In this document: positions 34,750 to 46,842 of the stretch, one piece after another
Numbering within the stretch: the first letter of the stretch is position 1
Layout of the letters: every line of letters begins with the position of its first letter
Assembly (NCBI GenBank): GCA_911728455.2
Contig: OU452231.1
Coordinates: forward strand, 15,023,838-15,087,837
From: Marthasterias glacialis
Lineage: Eukaryota; Echinodermata; Asteroidea; Forcipulatida; Asteriidae
Direction: 5' to 3'
Length of the DNA stretch: 64,000 bases
Notes under the pieces: model-generated
Seen by the model: the letters and a program-made list of their open reading frames with translations, nothing else
What the model was told of the DNA's origin: nothing
The model's database searches: none
Position numbers and translations under genes: made by a program

Positions 34750-35186
34750 AATTTGTCAAGGATTAAAAGATCAATGGCATGGAGTGAAATTATAACAATT
34801 CATCGTCATGGTTTACACAGATTAGATACAGCACAGCACTACATTTATCAGCCACATATTCGTCATTTGAAATGAAGTAAAAAACCTAACGCTCACAATT
34901 CTCATGTATTAAAGCACTGAGATTTGTTGGAATAGTAAAATACTAAAAACTAGAAATTAATTGTTTGTAAAAACGAACACGGGAATTTTGGTTGAAAAAA
35001 TAAAACATCAATATTTCATACTGGAAAATAAACGTGGTAAATATATTTATGTTAAATTTGGTCTTACATGTACACCGTTACAAAAGTCTTATTAAATATT
35101 TATTATTAGACTTTCCAGTTTTAAACCGGAAAAAGGTCATTTAGGATCATGAATAAAATAAACATGTCACATTTGTTGTTTACTTC
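34750..35186. other. No feature recognised
   Basis: AT-rich spacer between two elements. Nothing supported. Confidence 0.3.
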
Positions 35187-35192
35187 AAAATG

Positions 35193-36550
35193 CAGCCCTG
35201 ATAACGTCGGCTTTAAAGGGGCAAGGCAGATTTGCCTTGACTTTTTGTAAAAAATTAGGGCACCAAGGCAATTTCCAGAAATTTGAAAGGGCATCAAGGC
35301 AATTGTAAAAAGTTGCAAAGGGCACCAAGGCAATATTGGAAAAAAACACATATTTTATAGATTATTACATTCTTACACAATAAATACACATCACTCAGTT
35401 CTTCTGTTCTGCTTGTTTCCTTCATGACATATTTTATTTGTCTTCAAATAAAAACCTATAATAGTGCCAGTGAAAGAATGAATGAATGTATTTATATTAG
35501 GAGGTAAATTTGCATCGGGGATAAAGAATATTTTTATTTGTTTTACCCATACACTGAGTTAAGCACTGTAAAGTTGGTAAACCTTGGCAAGGGGTATGAA
35601 AGAGAGTGACTATTCACTTGTCAAAAAATGACAAAATCTTCAGATGTTTTATTTTGAACATAAATGGCATAAAGTTCTTCATAACAAAATAAACTTTCTC
35701 TCAAAAAAATCTTTAGTTACCGAAATGTTTGTTTGGCATGCTGTATAATTGGTGGCCTCCAAGTTGCCTGTGTAAAAATTGCCCCGTGGGACTTACACTA
35801 CATCACATGCACAATGACTACAGACATGACAGACAGACCGAGTAGAGCCCTAAAATACATGAAAAAAAACTTCCTTAAAAAAAATTACCGGAAAAAGGTG
35901 TCCAGTTTGCAGCATTTTGATGCTGCAATATTAAGTTGATCCAATTTCTTTTGCTTGGTTCTTTCCTGATTCGGCATTTTGCAAGAAACGACACCACAGC
36001 AACCAACGCTGTAAACATCAGACATTGACAGCACACCACAAGTGCACCCAAGCCAAGCCGGCCAAACTGCATAACAACTTCTTCTCGGTAGTTTTTCTTT
36101 TTCGCACGGTCCCACATTCTGGGGCCGAGCGAATTTTTCAGTGCGTATGAGATTGAAACGGTGTGCATGTGTGTGTGCGTGTTTCACAGTCTGGGTACTG
36201 ACTCGGATAGGTGTGTACACGTGCTGCGTACACGGACTGTGAAGCTGACCGCGCCATACTATTTTGGTTTGTGATGATCGTTGCTTCCGTGTACTGTGTT
36301 TGCGGCCTTTAATTTTGTGGGCAAAATGTATCGCAACATTGTGACTTTGGACGGTTGCTATTTTGGCTCATTTTCTGTGTCATTTTTACAGATGAAAATC
36401 TAACTTGGATATCCTTGAATAGTTTTTTTTTGGGAGGAAGGGCACGACGGCAATGACAAGAAAAGGGCAAGGCAAAAACTGCTGTGAAAAGTGGGATTTT
36501 TGAAGGGCATTGCGGCAGTAGTTAGGGGCAACGACGAAGTATCAGGGCTG
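35193..36550. mobile_element. TIR element, CAGCCCTGATA ends
   Basis: CAGCCCTGATA and TATCAGGGCTG are inverted ends 1358 bp apart, with AAAATG outside both (35187-35192, 36551-36556). Just inside both ends are GGGCA(A/C).GGCA repeats (AGGGCACCAAGGCAAT on the left, AAGGGCATTGCGGC on the right). A minus-strand open frame at 35875-36168 has one plausible membrane-spanning stretch (LGALVVCCQCLMFTALVAVV) followed by basic residues. It has no recognised family and might be a captured gene fragment. Confidence 0.55.
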
Positions 36551-36556
36551 AAAATG

Positions 36557-37499
36557 ACACAAAGATAAACTTACTTTGTGCAGTTCAGGAGATATGAACT
36601 GTCATACATATTAATCTGTTAATTACGTGTTTCAGTCACCGATGACGTGATGATGCTTTACAGGTTGTGTTGACTAAGTTTAGTTACAAGCTACACTAGA
36701 ATGTATAATTTATTCCAATGTGATAACAGTGTTCAAAATAAAATCAAACTTATCAAAAACTGTCGCAAGAGGGTGGTCACATATGAACCTGCTCATATGT
36801 GGTGACGTCATCAAACCATCAAACTTCTCCTAATCAAAAAACATGTTGTGAACACAGTTTACAACATTGCCTCTAGTTACACTATTTGCAACAATCCGAA
36901 GGGTAGTTTTATAGCTTTCTTGAAGTAAGAAAGTGTCATTTTCATGTTTTATTCTGTTTTATGCTTGATTTTACTGCAGTTACATTGAAACACGCTCGTA
37001 AAGATTCAAACGTGTGATGTGGGTCTACATGAAGTTCAAGTACAATTGTTGTTTCCCCTGATTTTTCGAAACGTTCGCATAAACTTTATAAATGGTACAG
37101 CTTTGTTGCACTCGGCAGCTAAATTGGTCAAACGTTGCAGTTGCCATTGCCGTTGTTGTTGTTGTTGTTTATTAATAAAAACTTTGCACTGTATTTAACA
37201 ATAAAAATGCTAAAAGAAAAATAAAGGATGGTAAATATGAAATCAAACTTGAAGAGAATGAATATGGCACAACACTTAATTAGAATATACACGATATATC
37301 AATGTTGAAAAATTATCAAATAAAATGAAAAAAGAAGTAAAAGAAAACAGACTGAGGAACAAACAAAACACCCAACAAATACTCCAACACAACTACACAC
37401 ACCCACAAAACCAGCACAACATACACAACAAAAAACATCTAAAGGACACACAAACAAAATAAACATGTAACCAGGGCATTTTTTTTTTAAATTTTGGTT
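36557..37499. other. Intron sequence; TTG microsatellite
   Basis: GTT repeated six times at 37152-37169, followed by an A/C-rich stretch (37370-37450: CAACACAACTACACACACCC). No exon recognised. Confidence 0.4.
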
Positions 37500-37760
37500 A
37501 TTTAATCACATGTTTCTAACTGTTGACATTTTTTACAGAAAAAATGACATTCACAACTTGAGTCCTCTATTAAAATGTCAGGTTTTGTTTTCCTTTCTGC
37601 TGTAAATGTATCTGTCAACAGCCCCTACTACCTGCGCATGCTAATTAAAAAAAAATACCACTGCAAAGATAAATAGTTGTGTTTGATAAATTGTCCGGTA
37701 CCTCGTATTTACACTATACTATTTATTTACACTATATGAATAAACCACTTAGATTTTTAC
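37500..37760. repeat. Dispersed repeat, copy 2
   Basis: Partner of 26340-26740. It lacks about 120 bp present there between the GCAAAGAT and GTGTTTGATAAATTG words. Confidence 0.6.
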
Positions 37761-37959
37761 TGGTGAAAAAATCAAGGTCATGGTCATTATTGCTAAAACA
37801 AGAGAGTTTTTGTCGGGGTGAAAACTCAAGAAGGACTTGACATAATCAACTCCAAACTTGGTCTGTGGATTGGTCTTGGAATCCCTCAGAAGTCTATTGT
37901 TTTTGGACTCCCCTAGGTCAAATAAGTGGTATTTGCACTATCAAAGGGAAATTAAGGTT

Positions 37960-38415
37960 TTAAATTGGTCTTGCTACATTACCTATTGAACTTGGGATAC
38001 ATAATAATATCTTTATTCGCACAAACACATGGCACAATATACAGAAATACATACACAGCTTATGAAAAAGACAGAGACAGAGTAAAAGATTGTATCTATC
38101 AATTGATACAGATATTATTAATGGTAAGATATCAAGGACATCAGTGTCGTTAAAAATTTCACATTCAACAATGTCATCTCTAACATCGATTATGTCCCTA
38201 AGGACACAAACATTTGATTTCACATGTACAGGTAGGCTATCATACCATGTTTTACGGGAATCCCTTTGATCAATTAAATTATTACAAAAAACAGAAAAGG
38301 GATTGCATAATGCCTCATTGGTTACAGACTTTAACAGAGAGGATCCGTATTTAAAAATTGCATTTCGAAAATTACAAAACCTACTCTGGAGACTCTCAGT
38401 TGACATAGTTGTCAA
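37960..38415 (-). pseudogene. Probable 3' end of a LINE
   Basis: A minus-strand frame of about 150 codons begins LQSRFCNFRNAIFKYGSSLL and continues through NPFSVFCNNLIDQRDSR and WYDSLPVHVKSNVCVLRDII. The cysteine- and aromatic-rich style resembles the C-terminal tail beyond the reverse transcriptase of jockey/CR1-like elements. The 3' part reads into a hydrophobic, AT-rich tail (ATAATAATATCTTTATTCGC on the plus strand), as in a 3' untranslated end. No RT motifs are present, so this is a guess from style. Confidence 0.35.
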
Positions 38416-39612
38416 GGTTCAAAATTAATGGAATTTGTTGACGTCAAAAAAGCCATAAGACGACCCCTCACAATATTGTAAATAGCATAACTAGAGGCAG
38501 CTTTTTACCTGTAAATTGTGTTTTTTGTACAACATGATTTGGGGGTTTTAGATGGTGAAAGTTAACAATTGTACATCGTGATATTGAAAATTGGGTTTTA
38601 TATTCAAAGGTAAAATGCGCGAATATCGTTCCGTTTGTCCTCATCAAAGCACACTGTAAACCTCTCTGCAGCAACAGCCTTCAGGTCTCAAAAAAAATTA
38701 AATCTCATGCTAGTGGATGACACCAAACGGCCGTACATGTAGATATAACCGATGAAAGTCAACACTTTTTGGACATAAACTGTTATGTACATGTATTAGA
38801 ACAAAATGATTCATGATCCGTCGATTTAAGAATTCCTGGGTCTTAATTTTGGTTTACTGCCAAAAGCCATCAAAATATGTTTTAACACATTTTACTTGAC
38901 TTTTACCAGAATTACATGTATGATTCCGAATCATTAAATGTAGTGTTGTGTTTTTGTAAGTGATGTCGTCATAGCACAAATATCCAAGACACATTGTGTT
39001 TGTCAGGTGACAAACACATACGCCCTGGTTTTTTAAAAAGATTTTTCTTCTAATTATCCTTAACATGTACGTTTTCAAGTCTTCCATATTTCTTGTTCCA
39101 TTTGTTGATAATGGCATCATACATGATATCAAATAGTGTATGCAAAGACAGTTTTTTAACTGTTTAAAGCATGTCATTTTGGATTAAGTAAAATTTGTTT
39201 TAGTCGCTTCTTTCTTGCAATATTTTACCACATGTCATCTGCTACGTGTTGCGCCTTTAGTCATTGTGTATGAATGATATAATGTACAAGTGGTGGAAAT
39301 GCTTATCAGGACTGTCAAATGTGACCCCCATGTAAAGTCACTAATCCTTTATCCTTCATCAACACAAAACAAATTTGTGCAACTTGATATCCTTGACTGT
39401 CCACCCAGCAAAAGACAAAATTTGTGAAGGCATTTGTTCATTTAGAGGATTGTCTCTTCCAGTAAAAGCTTGAGGTCAACATTGTGTTAATGCTTGTGTT
39501 ACTGTTAATTATTTATTATTAATAATAAATAATTTATTATATTAACTGGTTAAAAGCTTCAATCCATTCTATTTGATTAAATATCTCAGTTGACTTCACT
39601 TTTTTGTTTCAG
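38416..39612. other. 3' end of PWWP2 intron 1, no other feature
   Basis: AT-rich with a palindromic ATTATTTATTATTAATAATAAATAAT patch near 39510-39536. The acceptor tract CTTTTTTTGTTTCAG ends at 39612. Confidence 0.5.
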
Positions 39613-41170
39613 AAGATTTCCAGTTGGCAACAGCAACCCTGTATCGCTTCATAATCGGCTGAAGGAAAATTTTGATGTGTCATCTCATTCTGAAAGTGCA
39701 GCTACTGTTGTCATGCCTGGAGAAAATGGCTCTGGAGAAAAGGTTGAGCATTCTGCCCTAAGCTATAGGCAGTCTTATTTTCAAGATATGCCTCTTCCTG
39801 CGCCAAGACCACTTCTGCTTAACAGACCGGCAAACTTCAGAGAAAAGAAAGTGCCCAACTCCAACACACGTACACGACCAATTCGTTTAAGACCAAGGCG
39901 TCCTCTTTGCAGTAAATGCAGATCACAATGCAGCAATAATGTTACTTCATCTGTCCCAGAAAGCTCAGGGGGAAAAATTGACAAAGCTTCCTTCATTAGA
40001 AAACATAAAGCAGAAATTGCCACTCCCAAACATTTTGGATCAAAAAAGTCAACTACTGGTGATACCCTTGCAGGTTTACGTAAAACAAGCCCTGTTATAA
40101 AGATTTCATATGCAAGTCCACAGGGTAAAGGACATGTTGTAAGAATACCTGCCAAAACACACTCTGCTGCTTATAAAAACAGTACTTCTCTCAACCAAAA
40201 TAGTGAACTTGGTCATACTGACAGAGAGAAAGCACAGAAGATGTTAAAAAAGGCAAAATCTAGTGTGAAAACTTTGTCAGTAAGCAAGACAAACAAACGA
40301 GTTCTGAATGGATTTCTGTCAAGCAGTGGGCCTAAATCTTACCATGAGCAGCACAGACGTATTCGTATTATTAAGTCTAAAGGTACATATCACAGTGCAT
40401 CAGCCAATGAAATTGGATATTCAAAGCACTCGGAAAGCAGCCAGGCTAGGAACCAAAACCAAACTGCATCAACTGGGTCATCAAGAAAGACTGCAAAAAC
40501 AGCTGACAATGAACTTCATGTGTGTAGCAAAACATTTATGAAAGAGCCACTTGTGAAAAACAATAACACCAATGTACAGGTATTTGTTAACAATCATTTT
40601 AATGCAGAAAGGCAAGATGTAAACAGTCAAAATACAAACCACAGTAAAAGTCAAAGAGATACATGTACATGCAGCTCAGATAACGTTGAAGTTTCTTCCA
40701 GTTTTGATATTGAATCAGATGTTTTATCTGTTGTTAATCAAGCAGAATCATTGCTGTCTGAAAGTAAACAGTGTATAGCCCCAATGAAAATGCAGGTACA
40801 TAAAAAAAATATCACTAAAAGCTGTCTGAAAGATGGACGTGAAATGTGTATTGGTGACATTGTATGGGGAAAAATTACAGGGTTTCCTTGGTGGCCAGGC
40901 AGAATAGTTGAAATAGTTGTTAGCAGACATGAGAATGGTACATTACTCAGCCAGTTGGCACAGATCACATGGTTTGCCTCAACAACAATTTCTCACATGC
41001 CTTTGACAGACTTGTATCCATTTCTTCCTTTCTTCGCGGAGCGATACAATCGTAAAAAGAAAGGAATTTATAAAGACGCTGTGAGACAAGCCACTGAGGC
41101 AGCAACCACCCTCTCTGCAGAAGTACGAGCACTCAACACAATGTTTGAAACATCAACACTACAACCATGA
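39613..41170 (+). CDS. PWWP2A/B orthologue, coding exon 2 with the PWWP domain
   Basis: With exon 1 this gives 573 residues. After the splice the protein reads RFPVGNSNPV. Then come MPLPAPRPLLLNR and IRLRPRRPLCSKC (residues about 140-156), matching a conserved PWWP2 segment that carries a CxxC pair. A long Ser/Asn/Lys-rich, probably disordered middle follows. The PWWP domain lies at about residues 463-550: GDIVWGKITGFPWWPGRIVE, then TWFASTTISHMPL. It ends with AEVRALNTMFET, the typical PWWP2 tail. The aromatic cage residues of the F-P-W-W-P strand are intact. In vertebrates PWWP2A binds H2A.Z nucleosomes and methylated H3K36 and recruits NuRD components. An open frame reaches upstream to 39590, but a good acceptor at 39612 and exon 1's matching phase favour starting at 39613. 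TGA at 41168-41170. ATTAAA at 41301 is a candidate poly(A) signal. Confidence 0.88.
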
Positions 41171-43864
41171 CAAAGTTGTAAGTGTACATGTACATGTAGT
41201 ACAAACACAGGAGTATCCTTGGGTAGAAATGCTGTTTTTGTGGGCAGCTTGTACAAGGGTTGAAGTGAGATGTTTCACTCCTTTTGTAAGCTATTTAAAC
41301 ATTAAAATTGTATGACTTTTGCTTCAGGACTTTAATATAGTAGTATGGTTATAGGTGATTGTATGTCCATGTAGTGAAGCTTCACGAGTAGCATTGGAGT
41401 TTGTAATGATCCCCATTTCGGACATTGATAACGATGGACTGACCACATTAAATGCATTGTTTATGAGAGTGAAATGATTTTTCTTTTATTAATACAATAT
41501 TATATGCTACCGTGTTTAACTTGAAATGTGTTGTGAAGTCTTTTTAAGTTGACTGGTTAATGGAATTATTTTTTTTATTTTTTTGTGTTATTATTTGTTT
41601 TTTTTATTTACATGAATTATTTATTTACACATATTAATAATTTTTTTTAAGGACAGCCACTACATGTATTTCTGTTGTTATGATGTTTTATATAATTATT
41701 AAATATTGTAGTTGCCAAAAGCTCATGTGTATCCACCACACTAAAAGTTTGTTTTTCTATAGGTTGCGATCCAATTGTCACAAGGTCCGCCACGATTGGG
41801 ACCTCGTGTGTGTGATACAGTAATTAAAGAGACCCAATCAGAACGCACAGCACCAGCAAATGAAACAAGGGTACACAAGTCCGTTTATGATATTAAAAAT
41901 ATTTAATTACAACAAATTAACCATCAAACAATATAAATAAATTACATCCATAAATTAATTTAAATACAAGAAAGTAAATTTAAAGTAAACTCCAACCCCA
42001 TGTGTCACGATGTGGTTGGGTGTGGCAGGTGACGCCTGCGTCGTGGCTCGAAGGATAGTGTCAGGTCCCCCGAGTCGACGGCTTCGTCATCAGCGGCGTC
42101 TGGCCGTCCTGTTCCTCAACCCAATAGTACCAAAAATCCCTGGAAATTAAGTTATACGCACAATGTATGCCTTAATTTCCATTTGAAATAGTTACACTTT
42201 TAAACACTTTGAAAATTTGAAAGTCGTCCGCACTTCTGAATTCACACAACAAATCAGCAAACACCGAAAATGCATTTGTCACTGACTACAGAAATCTTTG
42301 CCCTAAACAGTTCGGAAAATCCCAAATATCAAATAAATAAACTTACAGAAAAGTCTGGCTTTGGGTTAGAGTGACATAGTAGCAGCCCTGGACTCGGTAA
42401 AATACAGCATCACGGATGTCCTCCAAAATCATCGGCAGGGGCCGGCAAACACAAACTATTGGTTGATCAGACCGACAGACAGAGCTCAGATCCGTGGACT
42501 ACCCCAGGGTGGGGTCTCAAACTATCGGGCCTCAGCGCTCGACAACTTAGAGCCGGTGGGTGCTTCTAAGTACCGGATAGTTCCCAATCTATCTATCCTG
42601 TACTATACTAACACCATTAATATTTAGTTACGTATACATTTGACCAGTTTTTTATAGTATTAGGTAATACACATTATGTAGCTATATAGTCTGATAAATC
42701 ATGGTGGAATACCTTGCATGTTTAAACCAATTAAGGAAAACCATTTCCCCACATGTATAAGCCCCTTTAAAACCCTGGGGTCATCCGCAATGACAACTTT
42801 AGGCTGTGTAACCACAAGATGATTTTTTATCAACACCCTGTCTTTTAGGTCAATAACCCCCCCCCCCCCATGCAAGCCCAAAGCTATAATAAATCACCAT
42901 GGGGGTGAATTGGAGTGCCAGTCAAAACTTAGACTTGTGTTATTTACGATCTGTGTGGGGGGCAAGTTGTTTTCACAAAGTGCATACCGTCCTGTGTCAA
43001 TGACCCTTAGCACAAGGGTCAATCAATTACTGTATGGAGACAGGTGGCTGCTGTCTTTCAACACTCCTTACTCTGCAGTGATTAGGGTCTGGCCAATGAA
43101 AGTCTACAGGCTTGTAGGGTATACCAGGGGTGAGGATTACATGGAATCTTGGCTTTTTTGACCCATGAAAACAATATGGCCATATTTGGTAGTACCTGCT
43201 GAATTTATCATGTTGTGGCTGACAAGGGTTGAATTAAGAAACCAGTGATCCGTTTTATATCTTGCTTCCTAATGAAAGTTTGTGGGTTTTAAGTTCCATC
43301 CCTTTGTGAATTGATTAATCACAACCACAAATTAGCACTCAAAGGTTTGATGATTCAAAGCTTTTAGCAATAATTTGACAAGCTTGCACCATTTTGATAG
43401 CCTTATTATGTGCAGCCTATGTTTAGGAAATATCTTTTGGATGGAAGTAAGACATCTTTTTTTTTTTAATTCACAGTGGCTGTTTATTTTGGGACTCCAA
43501 AGGGCACATTGAAAATATGCTTTTGTCTTATGCAGTGATAGAAAATGATAGGACATAGATATCCATCAGTTATATTTTCTTTTATTTTCAAGTATTTTTA
43601 ATACACAAAGATTTTCCAGGTTCTTTGGTCTTTAATGGATCAGATTATTTAAATTTACATTTGAAGCCTTTTGCAAAAAACAATTATATTGGTTTTATGT
43701 GTCTGGTCTGTGACCCACCTTCTTTTCAAACTGTAGCACTTTGATTTCCCGAAGGGTCTGTAAAGGGATGACAATAATTTATTTTAAAAAAAAAGTTTTT
43801 TCCATATAATAAAAAGCAGGAATCAGCTGAGATTGGTAAAATGATAGTTTTGTCTTCTCTAACC
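41171..43864. other. PWWP2 3' flank; a GC-richer patch may be an LTR-type relic
   Basis: Repeated TACATG words follow the stop codon. From about 41760 to 42600 composition changes: minus-strand words GGCGGACCTTGTGACAATTG and GATCGCAACC look like the end of an LTR with a primer-binding-like TGG, but no second LTR or coding part was found, so this is only a suggestion. 42840-42900 holds a C11 run. The remainder is AT-rich without recognisable exons. Confidence 0.3.
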
Positions 43865-44306
43865 GTCACCGTTTTCACAAAAGCAAATTTATTAAAAAAT
43901 CTTCCATTTTGGCAAATCGGTGTTTTAACACATTTTAGATGTTGTCATTGACATAAATTATTTTCCCCAGGTTTCAAGTCATAAAACCTCATAGTTTCAT
44001 ATTTAAACTAATAAGCACAAGGATAACAACACTGAATTATAGTTTTTAGAATGGCACATCATTGATTTGCAACTTTTTTACAATGAAGTACATATTGCTG
44101 GCATTGTGCCAAAAACCAGGGCTATCCTTTTTGCGTTTTCATGAAGAGACACTTGTATGACCTGCATAAGTGCATTTTCTTGAACAGGAAATTGGCATTT
44201 TATTGGTTTGTACACAATGCACTGCACATCGGACCTTGTTTGTGCAGTTTTGACAAACATAAACGTTTGTCCACAGTGGCCCTATGTACTTTGTGAAAAC
44301 GGTGAC
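43865..44306. mobile_element. 442 bp MITE, GTCAC-ended
   Basis: GTCACCGTTTTCACAAA at the left and TTTGTGAAAACGGTGAC at the right are perfect inverted repeats of 17 bp. They share their outer sequence with the 34440-34749 element; the interiors are unrelated. Confidence 0.65.
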
Positions 44307-45239
44307 ATAGGCCTAATGTTAACTATAGATTTATCACTCATTAAGTCCAGTGTAACTATAACCAACATGTAATGGTCATATAGATAAAAGGTATTATAAT
44401 TTTAAAAGTTTTAAGTTTTAATGTGGAAACAGACTAGGCAGAATGTACTGCAACTCGCATTGAGTAGCACGATGCCCATTATTATTGCCATCGTCTCCGT
44501 TGTCGAAATACAATGTACAGGATTGTTATTTATGTGACATCAAAAGTATCTTTTATTAAATAACAAAGTAAAATAACATGTGTTGAGCACAAAACACGTT
44601 TTACTAAATACTTATTAAATTTAATAAATTATTCAGGATTTTATTGGTGGATTGTTGTCTTTTACAATCTCTGCAATGGGAAGTAAAACTATATAGAATA
44701 ATGTTAAGGGACATTTCGCCCTCAAATTTTTCAGTTAAATCGTTAAATAGTACCTTTACACAATTGTGTTGACCAACATGTATTAAAAAGATATGTCATA
44801 AAAATGTTTAAAATTTTCTTCTATTAATGGGAAGTATCTAAACTATAGGTCACTAAACTATAGGTCAAAGGTCAGCTATACGCATAACCAGTTGTAGCTC
44901 ATGCCACAAATAAATCACAGGCATATCGCAAATAAATTGGTCCTCTGTTTACCTTCACAAAATCATTTTCATGTCATGGTGATACGGGAGTCCAGACTGT
45001 TTGCTAAAAAACATGGGGTTACAACAAATTAGAATGTCTTACACACTGTTAATTGATGAAATAGAAAGAAACACCAGTTTGCCACTGCTGAATCTAATTT
45101 GTAAATAATTACTCTGTAACTAGAGTACTGTATGTCTGTGCTTCACAAAGCATTACTATCAGCCGACCCTACATGGGATTGTGGTCAAGAATATGTGACC
45201 AAATATGGCTAAATTTGGCAGGAGAATATGGCAAAATGA
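44307..45239. other. No gene recognised
   Basis: AT-rich spacer upstream of THOC3. A short tandem CTATAGGTCA duplication at about 44846-44872 is the only structure noted. Confidence 0.4.
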
Positions 45240-45730
45240 TTTATTTTTTACTTATTTCAGTGAAATGACCCCTATGAGAACTCTAGTTGACTTTTGACCC
45301 AATGTATAGTACAAGCTTTGGTAAGTTGTCAGTATGTCCTAGTTTGGTTACATTTTGTTAAAGGGTTTGGAAGTTGTAGCGATTTTCTGGCCGATCACAT
45401 GACATCAGCAAATGAACTCTAGTGACCCCTATGTGGCGTTAGACCCGAAATTAAGTACACTATGGCTCAGGGATGATACTGACAAAGTTAAGCTTTGATC
45501 GGGAAAAACTGGAGGAGAGGAAGCATCTGGTAATGTTCACTAAAATACCCTATAATGACCCCTCCGTGACCTGTGGCTGACCTTTGACCCATACACAGTA
45601 CAATTGGCTACAGCGTTTGGAAGTTGGATTTTCAGGGTTATCACATGCAAATGAACCCTTATGTGACCTTTGACCCAATTCTGTGTACACGAAGCATGGC
45701 CCAGGGATGATAGTTTGGCTTCGATGGGAA
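45240..45730. repeat. Degenerate repeats with TGACCTTTGACC words
   Basis: Successive diverged blocks share GTGACC/TGACCTTTGACCCA..., AGTACAA.CT.., GGAAGTTG.A...TTTTC, TCACATG..ATCAGCAAATGAAC and ATGGC.CAGGGATGATA. The words TTGACTTTTGACCCA (45288), CTGACCTTTGACCCA (45576) and GTGACCTTTGACCCA (45663) are near matches to a direct repeat with one-base spacing as bound by nuclear receptors. Their presence in a repeat makes function uncertain. Confidence 0.5.
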
Positions 45731-46740
45731 GAAAACTAGGAGAAGCTTCACTAAAATGCAATTTCTTTGGATGATTCAGCTTCAAAACATTTTTTTGTTG
45801 AAAAGTGTGTGATCGCGGTCGTCTTGCCGAAACTTTCCATCGTGCACTTGTAGTACACATCGTGCACATTTATACGTTACTTGTACAATTTCCAAGACTT
45901 GCTGGAACTATCCTTACTGGCTTTATTCAAAATCTGGAATATTTTTCACAGATTTCGAGAAAGAAAAGCCTCGATCGAATAAACAAATAATACAATCATC
46001 ATGTACCGTACCACACTTTCCAATGGAGGACGGCGTGTTTGTTTACATTTAATACCCACAATAGGTCACGTGACGCGGGTCGCGGAATCGGTCTGTACAA
46101 AAGTAAAACCGGGGGGCGGATGCACGCGATAATACGCAATCCAAGGCCGTCAGTAAGGGAACCCGTCCATTGTAGTAGGAGGGTTGTTCCTTCTCCAGTA
46201 ATTCAAGAACACAAGGAATTTTTAGATTAACACGTTTGTGATACTAAGTTCAATTTCCTAGAATGTATGATAAATTATGCTTTTGAAAACAAGTCCAAAG
46301 ACTTGAAAGAAAAAGAGGAGAAAAGCAGCAACGACAGCGCAATAATCACAGCTTCTGCAGTTTACGTGGCTAGCAGCGGCGCGAAGCCAGTTTATACAAT
46401 GTACTAAATACTGCCAAAATTTTCATCTAGTTTGGAAAAACTTATCCCAAAGTTTTTTTCTTATAATGGAAAGAACAAATAGTGTTTTTTAATATCTGAA
46501 AGAATGAACAAAATCTGTTGGTTCTCACCCATCGATATTTGTAGTTTAATATTAAACGTGCTAAAAGAATGGAATCGCCCAACGAGCGGTTTGTAAGTGT
46601 TTTGACAGCTACCGGATGTGTGCGTGGGTCATGGTACTAGCCCGCGTCCCCCGCGGTTTTGTGCAGCTAATTCGTGAATGGGAAGGTACCAACGTTGATG
46701 GCGCGCTTTACTTTTCAAACTGCGTCCACCGCCACCACCT
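45731..46740. other. Distal upstream region of THOC3
   Basis: No gene is recognised. GGTCACGTGAC at 46063-46073 is an extended E-box palindrome, followed by a CG-rich stretch (GCGGGTCGCGGAATCGG). 46600-46735 also has raised CG content (GCCCGCGTCCCCCGCGG). Both could be part of a CG-rich promoter zone. Confidence 0.4.
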
Positions 46741-46842
46741 GAGTATAAAACCATGCGGCCTACTTGCTATTACTAGTTCTTAGATTAATAGTAATACTAT
46801 CACTTATACAACTTATTTACATGTAAGTGTCGTGGCGTGAAC
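46741..46842 (+). promoter_or_regulatory. Candidate THOC3 core promoter and 5' leader
   Basis: GTATAAAA at 46743-46750 is a TATA-like word about 95 bases before the start codon. If used, transcription would begin near 46775. In-frame stops (TAG at 46774, TAA at 46786) lie between an upstream in-frame ATG at 46753 and the real start. Confidence 0.35.
46821..46826 (+). promoter_or_regulatory. Possible start-stop upstream ORF (ATGTAA)
   Basis: ATG is directly followed by TAA, 22 bases before the THOC3 ATG and out of frame with it. Such start-stop elements can stall ribosomes. The same bases contain GTAAGT, a perfect donor sequence, so the leader could instead be spliced here. Which, if either, is real depends on the transcript start. 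Confidence 0.3.

Larger units (their letters stand above)
14737..39612 (+). other. PWWP2 intron 1 (24,876 bp), repeat-filled
   Basis: The intron runs from GTAAGT to TTTTTTTGTTTCAG. It holds the E/F/G foldback nest (14.8-22.8 kb), three hAT-like elements, a LINE endonuclease relic, a minus-strand LINE tail and several MITEs. No additional PWWP2-like exon was recognised inside it. An alternative first exon cannot be excluded. The foldback elements would form long double-stranded stems in the pre-mRNA. Confidence 0.75.

Noticed and set aside
39590..39612. ATG at 39590 as the start of the PWWP2 protein
   Set aside because: The first codons translate the polypyrimidine tract and AG acceptor (FCF). 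Exon 1 at 14573 supplies the conserved N-terminus in matching phase.
46753..46776. ATG at 46753 in frame with THOC3 as an upstream start
   Set aside because: In-frame stop codons at 46774 and 46786 separate it from the THOC3 coding sequence.
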